This document shows, piece by piece, positions 1 to 8,490 of a DNA stretch of 15,546 nt. The stretch spans positions 1-15,546 of the forward strand of contig JBKPNZ010000061.1 of NCBI GenBank assembly GCA_046732895.1, given 5' to 3'. The position numbers and the translations under genes were made by a program. The stretch's first letter is position 1. Every line of letters begins with the position of its first letter. Source of the stretch: JBKPNZ01 sp046732895 (GTDB taxonomy: Bacteria > Actinomycetota > Thermoleophilia > Solirubrobacterales > 70-9). The notes beneath the pieces are model-generated. The model was not told where the DNA came from, made no database searches, and saw only the letters and a list, made by a program, of their open reading frames with translations.

Positions 1-185
1 GCCGTGGGGCGGGCGGCGCCGGCCGCTCGCGCGACGGCGCGGCCGCCCGTGCGCTCGCGGTCGGCCGGCTCCGGGCGCGTCTCGACCATCGTGTTCCACT
101 CGCCGCAGCCCCCGCAGCGGCCCGACCACGCATGCGAGCGGTGCCCGCACTGCTGACAGACGAATTGCGTGGAGGTCCGCGCCAC
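1..185 (-). CDS. radA: DNA repair protein RadA/Sms, N-terminal fragment (partial)
   Basis: Only the first 61 codons are in the window; the gene continues past base 1. The start is GTG at 185-183, preceded by AGGAGATT, a strong ribosome binding site. The peptide begins MARTSTQFVCQQCGHRS and has a zinc-finger pattern C10-x2-C13-x10-C24-x2-C27 followed by GEWNTMVE, the hallmark N-terminus of RadA/Sms. Known for the family: RadA is a RecA-like, DnaB-related ATPase that promotes branch migration and processing of recombination intermediates in the cytoplasm; its ATPase and Lon-like domains would lie outside the window. After the finger comes an Arg/Ala-rich low-complexity linker (about residues 39-60). 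It follows clpC on the same strand after 134 bases that hold a hairpin repeat, consistent with co-transcription (clpC-radA adjacency is common in Gram-positives). Function is assigned from the zinc finger and context only. Confidence 0.88.
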   Translation of the reverse strand, partial: MARTSTQFVCQQCGHRSHAWSGRCGGCGEWNTMVETRPEPADRERTGGRAVARAAGAARPT

Positions 186-248
186 AATCTCCTGCGGCGG
201 CTACGCCGCCTACGTGCTTCCGCCGAGACACTTTGTGTCTCGGCCCAA
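186..248 (-). repeat. Hairpin repeat copy 1 (modules A+B) forming the radA leader
   Basis: Two hairpins sit directly upstream of the radA GTG. Module A: GCCGAGACAC (222-231), loop TTT, GTGTCTCGGC (235-244), a perfect 10-bp stem, flanked by CCCAA (244-248). Module B: GGCGGC (196-201), loop TAC, GCCGCC (205-210). Read on the minus strand, module B is followed by GCAGGAGATT and then GTG, so the repeat itself carries the Shine-Dalgarno sequence. The same modules recur before lysS and, in part, before dus. Whether this is a mobile palindrome (REP-like) or a cis-regulatory RNA cannot be decided from one window. Confidence 0.8.
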
Positions 249-319
249 CATGCCTGATCGTCCCAAGCCCGGAGGACGCCATCACGCCCCGGGGTCGCTA
301 CGCGGGAGGCTGCGGGCGG

Positions 320-2968
<2,649 letters not shown>

Positions 2969-3374
2969 GTCTCTTCTGCCTTGGTTGGGTCCTGGGTCCT
3001 GACTGGGTTACGCCTTGAGGGTAGCCATCGGCTCAGTATTGCCTACGAGGTGGTCGCCTCCGGCGGGTCCACGGGGACGCAAAATCGCCGGAGCCCTATC
3101 CACATCTTCGGCTGCGAATCGCCGAGGGATTAGAACCTCCGGTTGTCGACTACGGCGAGCGCTCAGTATATCGGTGCTCTTTTCGGTCCCGTGAGCATGC
3201 CGTTGGGCGTCAGTTAAGCGCGGGAGAAGATCATCCGGAACGTGCGGGATCGTTGGGGGCGGGGGCGGGATCGTTGGGAGCGCAGCGGGGCGCCGGGACG
3301 AACAACGGCGCGCTGAAGGGGGTCACCCGGGCAGCAAGGGGGGCACCAGGCGCGCGTGTCGACTTATTGCGGAT
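2969..3374. other. Intergenic region between divergent clpC and the DUF559 gene
   Basis: 406 bases with no convincing gene, tRNA or CRISPR. It must contain the clpC promoter (minus) and probably that of the plus-strand DUF559 gene. Visible structure: GCTCAGTATT (3031-3040) and GCTCAGTATA (3161-3170), the same word exactly 130 bases apart, which on the minus strand read AATACTGAGC and TATACTGAGC and so could include -10 elements; and a G-rich tandem repeat at 3244-3278. I see no clear HspR (HAIR) inverted repeat and no CtsR-type direct heptads. A good -35 partner for either -10 candidate is not visible. Confidence 0.6.
3244..3285. repeat. 21-bp-period tandem direct repeat (two units)
   Basis: GCGGGATCGTTGGG occurs at 3244-3257 and again at 3265-3278, a period of 21 bases (two helical turns), each followed by a G-rich spacer (GGCGGGG and AGCGCAG). 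It lies about 90 bases upstream of the DUF559 gene. It could be a tandem operator or a simple duplication; nothing else in the window matches it. Confidence 0.6.
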
Positions 3375-4262
3375 ATGCCGAAGTTTCTCGACACGCACCG
3401 GATTCAGGCCGCTGTTGCGGCCATCGCCGCCCGCCAGCATGGCGTGATCACGACGGCCCAGCTGAACCACTGCGGACTGAAGCCGAGCCAGATCACCGAT
3501 TGGGTGCGCGCCGGCCGCCTCCATCGGATCCACCGCGGCGTGTACGCCGTCGGCCACCCCGGCTTGAGCATCGAGGGAGAGTGGATGGCGGCCGTCCTCG
3601 CCTGCGGCAAGGGCGCCGTTCTCAGCCACCGCAGCGCGGCGATGCTCTGGCGGATGCTCGAGCCGAGGAGGGCTGTTCCCCACGTGACGGTGACGAACCG
3701 CAACGGCCGAGCCAACCGCGAAGGCCTCCGCCTCCACCGCTCCTCGACCCTCTCCACGAGCCAAACTACGCACCAGCTCAACATCCCCGTCACGAAGCCG
3801 GCGCGAACGCTGGACGACCTGCGCCGTGTCGGCCCTCCGAGCGAGTACCGCCGCGCCCTCCGTCAGGCCGAGTTCCTCCAACTCCCGACCGGGGACCAGC
3901 CCGACGCCGACCGCACTCGCAGCGATCTGGAGACCCGCTTCCTCGCCTTCTGCCGTCGCCACCACCTCCCCAAGCCAGCGGTCAACGCCAGGGTCGGCCC
4001 ATACACGGTCGACTTCGTCTGGCGGCAAGAGCGAGTCGTCGTCGAGACCGACACGTACCGCACCCACGGCGGCGAGCTCGCCTTCGAGGAGGACCGGCAG
4101 CGCGACCTCTGGCTCGCCGCCAACGGATACGAAGCCGTTCGCGTCACCGACCGCCGCCTTCGACGCCGAGCCGATGGCGGTGGCCGCCTCCCTCCGTGCT
4201 GTCCTCCTCGCCCGGCGGCGACTCGATTCTTACCTTTCCTTACGTTAAGGGCGCAGCAATAG
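3375..4262 (+). pseudogene. AbiEi-like N-domain + DUF559 endonuclease-fold protein, apparent frameshift near the 3' end
   Basis: As read, 295 residues. Residues about 12-62 (IAARQHGVITTAQL through GVYAVGHP) look like the AbiEi-type winged-helix domain. Residues about 180-262 look like DUF559 (Vsr/PD-(D/E)XK-like), with E186, D213 in YTVDFVW and E224-x-D226, then the usual FEEDRQRD and GYEAVRVTDRRL. After Leu262 the frame reads Arg/Gly/Pro-rich sequence (RRRADGGGRLPPCC) unlike the family. One base removed near 4158-4161 would give RRLDAEPMAVAASLRAVLL and end at 4248, about 290 residues, a typical DUF559 C-terminus. So a one-base insertion, real or a sequencing error, is likely. The catalytic core precedes the shift and may still fold. 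No AbiEii toxin gene is adjacent. Start ATG 3375 has no clear Shine-Dalgarno (TTGCGGAT before it), so it may be leaderless. Exact role unknown; such genes are numerous in soil actinobacteria. Confidence 0.75.
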
Positions 4263-4266
4263 GAGG
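4261..4266 (+). promoter_or_regulatory. AGGAGG Shine-Dalgarno with two competing ATGs downstream
   Basis: A perfect AGGAGG lies 5 bases before an ATG at 4272 and 12 bases before the ATG at 4279. The 4272 frame gives only a 27-residue Arg-rich peptide ending at 4355. The 4279 frame gives the lipoprotein hydrolase. There is an in-frame TGA at 4273-4275, so 4279 is the earliest start for the hydrolase. The better spacing therefore belongs to the short frame. Confidence 0.6.
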
Positions 4267-4278
4267 AACGAATGAGGC

Positions 4279-5085
4279 ATGGTCGGGCGCCGGATAGGTC
4301 GGGGGATCGCGTCCGTCGCCGTGGTTTGCGTCCTGGCGAGCGGCTGCGGCGGTGACGACGGCGCGAGCACATCAACCGCCGGCGATCACACGACGAAGAC
4401 GCAGGCCGCGAGTCACCACCCCGCGCGGCCGTCAGGCCCCGAACCGGTCGCGAGCTGCACCGGGGGCGGATCCGGCTGGCGCTCCCTGCGCGCGGGTGAG
4501 GGCGCCTCGCGCGTGCAGGCCGCGGTCCTCGGCGACGAGGGCGCGGCGGTGGTGCTCGCCAACGACAGCGGCAACCAGGCGTGCGACTGGATGCCGTTCA
4601 CCCAGGCGCTGGCGGAGCGCGGATTCGCGGTGGCGCTCTTCTCCTACACGCGCGTAGGCAATCCGAACGACGTGGCGGCGGTGGCGCAGGCGCTGCGCCA
4701 CCGCGGGGCTACGAGGGTCGCCGCAATCGGCGCGTCGGCCGGCGGACGCGCCGTCGTCCAGCTCGGCGCTCTATCCAAGCCGGGCGTCGACGCTCTGATC
4801 AGCCTGTCGGCGGAGCGGGAGGTCGGGCCGCAGTACCCCAACATCCTCCCGCAGGCGAAGCAGGTTCACCTCCCAAGCCTCTACATCGGCTCTCGCAAGG
4901 ACGGCTACACGTCATTCGGGAAGGAGACCGTCCAGCTGCACGAAGCGACGCCCGCGAAGACGAACGAAATGCTCCTCGTTTCCGGCAGCGATCACGGTGT
5001 CGACTTGGTCAGCGGCCCGGAGGCAAAGCGCGTCCGGCCGGCGATCTTCGCGTTCCTCGAGAAGCTGGGCTTCGGCGAGAAATAG
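4279..5085 (+). CDS. Lipoprotein alpha/beta-hydrolase-fold protein
   Basis: 268 residues. Residues 1-23 form a lipoprotein signal: Arg-rich n-region, hydrophobic IASVAVVCV, lipobox LASGC with Cys23, followed by a Ser/Thr/His-rich linker. The mature part has alpha/beta-hydrolase features: a strand-turn VVLANDSGNQACDW (91-104), a nucleophile elbow GASAGG with Ser153 after strand RVAAIG, and a late His239 in GSDHG. Asp208 in SRKDGYTS is the plausible acid, as it follows strand LYIGS. It is thus probably a membrane-anchored serine hydrolase facing outside; the substrate cannot be told. Dienelactone-hydrolase-like or acyl-esterase activity is possible. It starts 30 bases after the likely original stop of the upstream DUF559 gene and converges on lysS with a 10-base gap and no visible terminator. 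Start ATG 4279 is the first in frame after a stop at 4273. Confidence 0.8.
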   Translation: MVGRRIGRGIASVAVVCVLASGCGGDDGASTSTAGDHTTKTQAASHHPARPSGPEPVASCTGGGSGWRSLRAGEGASRVQAAVLGDEGAAVVLANDSGNQACDWMPFTQALAERGFAVALFSYTRVGNPNDVAAVAQALRHRGATRVAAIGASAGGRAVVQLGALSKPGVDALISLSAEREVGPQYPNILPQAKQVHLPSLYIGSRKDGYTSFGKETVQLHEATPAKTNEMLLVSGSDHGVDLVSGPEAKRVRPAIFAFLEKLGFGEK

Positions 5086-5095
5086 GCCCGTACTC

Positions 5096-6598
5096 CTACG
5101 TCCGCATCGCCGGAAAGAGCAGAACCTCGCGGACCGTCCGCGCCCCCGTGAGCAGCATCACGAGCCGGTCGATACCAAGGCCGACGCCGCCGGTCGGCGG
5201 CATTCCCTGCTCCAGCGCCTGCACGTAGGACTCGTCGTAGGGCTGGACCTCCGCGTCACCGCGCGCCGATTCGGTCTGCTGCTGCTCGAAGCGGCGGCGC
5301 TGATCGTCGGGGTCGTTCAGCTCGGTGAACGCGTTCGCGATCTCGATCCCTCCGACGAATGCCTCCCAACGCTCGACGAACCCATCCTCCGTGCGATGGC
5401 GCTTGGCGAACGGCGACATCTCGACCGGATAGTCGAGGATGAACGTCGGCTCGGCGAGATTCGGCTCGACCTCCTTCGAGAGCAGCCCGTCGACGAGCTT
5501 GCCCCACCCCTCCTCTGGGTCCGCCTCGGAGCCCATCGCCTCTGCAAGCGCCTCCCGGGTCGGATGCTCGGCGATGTCGACGCCGGTCCGCTCGCGGATG
5601 GCGTCGCGCAGCGTCAGCCGGCGCCACGGTGGAGCCAGGTCGATGCTGGCGCCCTCGCGCTCGATCACGGTCGTGCCGTTCACACGCTCGGCGACGAACG
5701 CGACCAGCTGCTCCAGGCGCTCGGCGGCGTCTGAGTAGTCCGCGTAGGCCTCGTACCACTCGACCATCGTGAACTCGGGGTTGTGCTTGTGGGAGACCCC
5801 TTCGTTGCGAAAGTCCTTCCCCACCTCGTAGACGCGATCGAGCCCGCCGACGATCAGCCGCTTCAGGTAGAGCTCGGTCGCGATCCGCAGGTAGAGATCC
5901 CGGTCGAGTGCGTTGTGATGGGTCACAAACGGGCGGGCCAGCGCGCCGCCGTAGAGCGGCTGCAGCACAGGGGTCTCGACCTCCAGGAAGCCGCGCTCGT
6001 CGAGCCACTCGCGGGTCGCCCTGACGGCGGCGGCGCGTTTAGTGAAGAGCTCACGCGTCTCCGGGTTGGCGATGAGGTCGAGCTCGCGACGGCGATAGCG
6101 CGTCTCGGTGTCCTCAAGACCGTGGAACTTGTCCGGCGGCGGGCGCAGGCTCTTCGCCAGGAGCTGCCACGCCGTGAGGCTCAGGGAGAGCTCGCCACGA
6201 CGCGTCTTGAACGCCGTTCCCTCCACGCCGACGAAGTCCCCGAGATCCAGATGCAGGAGCTGATCGAGGCTCTCCGCGCCGAGCACATCGGCACGGGCGT
6301 GGAGCTGCAGCCGGCCGGTTGCGTCGACGAGATCCAGAAACGCCGCCTTCCCGTGGCCGCGGCGGGCCACCAGGCGGCCGGCGACCTTGTAGGAGCTATG
6401 GGTCTCCTCCCCGTCGGCGAGGTCCGCATGAGCCTCCCGTACGGCCGCGATCTCGCTTCGCCCGGCGAAGTCGTGCGGGAACGGATCGATCCCTGAGGCG
6501 CGAAGCCGCTCAAGCTTCTCGCGGCGCTCGGCGATCAGCGCCGACTCGTCGCGCTCTTCCTCGGGGGGTGCCTGCCCGCTTTGGTCATCGCCGGCCAT
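5096..6598 (-). CDS. lysS: Lysyl-tRNA synthetase, class II
   Basis: 500 residues from ATG 6598-6596, with AGGAGATTC directly before it; this start gives MAGDDQSGQAPPEEE and the normal length for LysRS, whereas the open frame upstream is repeat DNA. It charges tRNA-Lys in the cytoplasm using ATP and lysine. Visible parts: charged N-terminal helix (12-35), OB-fold anticodon-binding domain (about 72-150), class II motif 1 (GFLEVETP, 203-210), motif 2 (FRNEGVSHKHNPEFTMVEWYE, Arg264 to Glu283, class II signature Arg), and motif 3 (GVGLGIDRLVMLL, 471-483, with Arg478). ARPFVTHHNALD (221-232) and FTELNDPDDQ (424-433) are typical of bacterial LysS. It is the last gene of the coaX-dus-greA-lysS run. 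Its 161-base leader is filled with hairpin repeats, and its Shine-Dalgarno lies in the repeat. Confidence 0.97.
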   Translation of the reverse strand: MAGDDQSGQAPPEEERDESALIAERREKLERLRASGIDPFPHDFAGRSEIAAVREAHADLADGEETHSSYKVAGRLVARRGHGKAAFLDLVDATGRLQLHARADVLGAESLDQLLHLDLGDFVGVEGTAFKTRRGELSLSLTAWQLLAKSLRPPPDKFHGLEDTETRYRRRELDLIANPETRELFTKRAAAVRATREWLDERGFLEVETPVLQPLYGGALARPFVTHHNALDRDLYLRIATELYLKRLIVGGLDRVYEVGKDFRNEGVSHKHNPEFTMVEWYEAYADYSDAAERLEQLVAFVAERVNGTTVIEREGASIDLAPPWRRLTLRDAIRERTGVDIAEHPTREALAEAMGSEADPEEGWGKLVDGLLSKEVEPNLAEPTFILDYPVEMSPFAKRHRTEDGFVERWEAFVGGIEIANAFTELNDPDDQRRRFEQQQTESARGDAEVQPYDESYVQALEQGMPPTGGVGLGIDRLVMLLTGARTVREVLLFPAMRT

Positions 6599-6600
6599 GA

Positions 6601-6730
6601 ATCTCCTGCGGCGGCCACGCCGCCAAATCACTTGCGGCCGCTGCGCGGCCTTACCTGCTAGAGGCGAGACACTCTGTGTCTCGCCCCAACGTAACTGCTG
6701 CTGCCGAGAGACCTTGTGTCTCGGCCCAAA
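6601..6730 (-). repeat. Hairpin repeat copy 2 (modules A+A+B+B) in the greA-lysS gap
   Basis: Four hairpins fill the gap. In minus-strand order: module A with one mismatch (arms 6703-6712 and 6716-6725, loop 6713-6715); a perfect module A (GGCGAGACAC 6663-6672, loop TCT, GTGTCTCGCC 6676-6685); module B (GGCCGC 6636-6641, loop TGC, GCGGCC 6645-6650) followed by GCAAGTGATT; module B (GGCGGC 6610-6615, loop CAC, GCCGCC 6619-6624) followed by GCAGGAGATTC and the lysS ATG. Both A modules carry the same CCCAA flank as the radA copy. The G/C swap in the A stem (GCCGAG..CTCGGC against GGCGAG..CTCGCC) keeps pairing, which suggests the fold is maintained. Confidence 0.82.
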
Positions 6731-6759
6731 CGGCCCCGCGAGCCTACGCAACAACCGCG

Positions 6760-7239
6760 CTACGCAGCTTCGATCTTGGTGATCTTGAGCTTCTTCTTGG
6801 GGCCGCGGGGGGTCTCGACGGTGACGACCTCGCCCTTCTTGTGGCCCATGAGCGCCTTGCCGATCGGCGACTCGTTCGAGAGCTTCTGCTCCGCCGGGTT
6901 CGCCTCGGCGGAGCCGACGACGTGGAACTTGCGGGAGTCGCCCGACTTCTGATCCTTGACGTGAACCAGCACGCCAACGGAGACGACGCCGGTGTCGACC
7001 TTGCCCCCCTCGACCACGCTCGAGCGCCGCAGCCGGTCCTCGAGCTGCGCGATCCGCTGCTCCAGGAGCGCCTGCTCGTTCTTGGCGTCGTCGTATTCGG
7101 AGTTCTCGGCGATGTCGCCGAACTCGCGAGCCTCCTTGATCCGCGTCGCGACTTCGCGCCGCTTCACGGTCGAGAGATGCTCGATCTCCGACTTCAGCTT
7201 CTCAAGCCCTTCCGGGGTGATGAGCGATTCCCGAGCCAC
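6760..7239 (-). CDS. greA: Transcription elongation factor GreA
   Basis: 159 residues from GTG 7239-7237. This start gives the family length and N-terminus (MARESLITPEGLEKLKSEIE); the longer frame upstream has no family similarity and overlaps the likely promoter. GreA enters the RNA polymerase secondary channel and stimulates cleavage of backtracked RNA. Visible: N-terminal coiled coil (about 10-75) with the tip motif GDIAENSEYDDAK (41-53), including the acidic Asp42 and Glu45 that place Mg2+ at the active site, then the C-terminal FKBP-like domain with NESPIGKALMGHKKGEVV. AGGG three bases before GTG, or GAGG further up, is the only Shine-Dalgarno candidate. It lies between dus (171-base gap with a promoter) and lysS. 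Confidence 0.95.
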   Translation of the reverse strand: MARESLITPEGLEKLKSEIEHLSTVKRREVATRIKEAREFGDIAENSEYDDAKNEQALLEQRIAQLEDRLRRSSVVEGGKVDTGVVSVGVLVHVKDQKSGDSRKFHVVGSAEANPAEQKLSNESPIGKALMGHKKGEVVTVETPRGPKKKLKITKIEAA

Positions 7240-7354
7240 TGTCCCTAGTACCTCATCCTCTGCGATATCGGGCCGCGCTGGGCGGCCCCTTTCCCTCACT
7301 AATAAACCCGAAACGCGGCGCACGCGGGCGCTCGCGGAGTCGGGCAGGCGGGCG

Positions 7355-7383
7355 ATTATAGCGAGGTCTCCCCGCGGCCCAAA
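7355..7383 (-). promoter_or_regulatory. Probable sigma-A-type promoter for greA(-lysS)
   Basis: On the minus strand a perfect -10 TATAAT lies at 7360-7355, in an otherwise GC-rich gap. Upstream, TTTGGG at 17 bases or TTGGGC at 16 bases is a weak -35. Predicted transcription would start near 7348, leaving a leader of about 109 bases before the greA GTG. The -10 is strong; the -35 is not, so the call rests mainly on the -10 and its position. Confidence 0.5.
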
Positions 7384-7410
7384 GGCGCGGGGAATTCCCT
7401 GCAAATCCAC

Positions 7411-8424
7411 TCAGAAGCGCGAGGCGAGCGTAGGCGGCTGAGCGCTGAGGCGGGCAAGCATCTCGCGCACTTCTTCCAGCGTGTCGGTGCGCTGGAAGGC
7501 GTCGGCCTGCGGCCCCGTGATCCCCAGGCGCTCGACGTACCAGGGGTAGAACTTGCGCAGGTTGCGGGCCGCGCGCTCCGGCCCCCAGTGGCGCTCGGCG
7601 TCGGTGATCACGCGCTCGAGCTCGGCCACGATCTCCTCACTCGAGGGCGGCTCGTTCCGACGGCCGGTCAGCTCGCCGAAGATCCACGGGTTGCCGAGTG
7701 CTCCGCGCGCGATCATCACGGCGTCGGCGCCGGACTCCTCGTAGGCGCGCGTCGCGGCGTCGGCAGTCCGCAGACCTCCGGAGATGACGACGGGCACGTC
7801 CAGGCGCTTCCGCAGCTCCCGCGCCAAGCCGTAGTCGGGACTCCCCTTGTGATGGACCGCCGCGGGCCGCGGGTGAAACGCGAGCGCCGCGACGCCGGCC
7901 TCTTCCGCGAGGCGCTCGGCCAGGTCGAGCCCGGAGCGATCTCCCGGTTCGAGCCCGGAGCGAAGCTTGGCCGTCACGGGCAGCCCCGACCCTTCGCGCG
8001 CAGCCCGGGCCACGGCGACGGCGCGATCCGGGTCGCGCAGCAGTGCGGCCCCGGCGCCCGTCTTGCAGACCTTGGGCACCGGGCACCCCATGTTCAGGTC
8101 GATCAGGTCGGGACCGGCCTGCGCGGCGATCGCCGCCGCCTCGCGCATCACATCGGGATCGGGGCCGAACAACTGGATCGAGACCGGGTGCTCGCCCGGC
8201 TCGATGCGGAGCATCTCGTCCAGAGTCCGCCGGTTGCCGTTCGCGATGGCGTAGCTGGAGACCATCTCCGAAACGGCCAGTCCGGCGCCGTGGCGGCGGG
8301 CCTGCATGCGCACGAACCAGTTCCCGATTCCGGCGAGGGGCGCGAGCAGGATCCGGTTCGCGATCCGCACCCCACCGATCTCGAACGGCGTTGTCAGTTT
8401 GGGCTGTGGAGAGTTCATTGTCAT
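7411..8424 (-). CDS. dus: tRNA-dihydrouridine synthase (DusB-like)
   Basis: 337 residues. FMN-dependent reduction of uridine to dihydrouridine in tRNA D-loops. The TIM-barrel motifs are clear: ILLAPLAGIGNWFVR (25-39), VSIQLFGPDPD (81-91), DLNMGCPVPKVCKTGAGAALL (109-129) with catalytic Cys114, VTAKLRSG, AFHPR, and the phosphate-binding end VISGG then MIARGALGNPWIF. Length and the C-terminal helical domain fit the DusB branch. Start is ATG at 8424 or the second ATG at 8418; neither has a Shine-Dalgarno, and a hairpin repeat lies just upstream. It follows coaX by 66 bases on the same strand. Many actinobacteria keep a dus gene near lysS, consistent with this being part of a translation-related run. 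Confidence 0.94.
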   Translation of the reverse strand: MTMNSPQPKLTTPFEIGGVRIANRILLAPLAGIGNWFVRMQARRHGAGLAVSEMVSSYAIANGNRRTLDEMLRIEPGEHPVSIQLFGPDPDVMREAAAIAAQAGPDLIDLNMGCPVPKVCKTGAGAALLRDPDRAVAVARAAREGSGLPVTAKLRSGLEPGDRSGLDLAERLAEEAGVAALAFHPRPAAVHHKGSPDYGLARELRKRLDVPVVISGGLRTADAATRAYEESGADAVMIARGALGNPWIFGELTGRRNEPPSSEEIVAELERVITDAERHWGPERAARNLRKFYPWYVERLGITGPQADAFQRTDTLEEVREMLARLSAQPPTLASRF

Positions 8425-8433
8425 TCGTGAATA

Positions 8434-8487
8434 ACTTGCGGCCGCCTCCGGCGGCCTTACATGCTGCTTTCGGGGCTAAAGCCCCTC
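8434..8487 (-). repeat. Hairpin repeat copy 3 (modules C+B) upstream of dus
   Basis: Module B: GGCCGCC (8440-8446), loop TCC, GGCGGCC (8450-8456), a 7-bp stem; on the minus strand it is preceded by AGCATGTAA and followed by GCAAGTTATT, close to the copies before lysS. The upstream hairpin is different: GGGGC (8472-8476), loop TAAA, GCCCC (8481-8485), here called module C, in place of module A. The tail lacks AGGAG, and dus has no other visible Shine-Dalgarno. The repeat nearly fills the coaX-dus gap, so it could also end coaX transcripts. Confidence 0.72.
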
Positions 8488-8490
8488 AAC

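Noticed and set aside
2969..3240. HspR (HAIR) or CtsR operator for clpC
   Set aside because: CTTGAG at 3014-3019 lacks the inverted partner at the right spacing, and no tandem GGTCAAA-type heptads are present.
3231..4067. 278-codon minus-strand frame opposite the DUF559 gene
   Set aside because: No recognisable domain; the plus-strand frame shows two known domains.
3375..4262. A type IV toxin-antitoxin (AbiE) system
   Set aside because: Only an AbiEi-like N-terminal domain is present, fused to DUF559, and no nucleotidyltransferase toxin (AbiEii) is adjacent. Calling it a TA system is not supported.
7240..7410. 57-codon N-terminal extension of GreA
   Set aside because: The stretch contains a TATAAT promoter element and no GreA similarity; GTG 7239 gives the correct family length.
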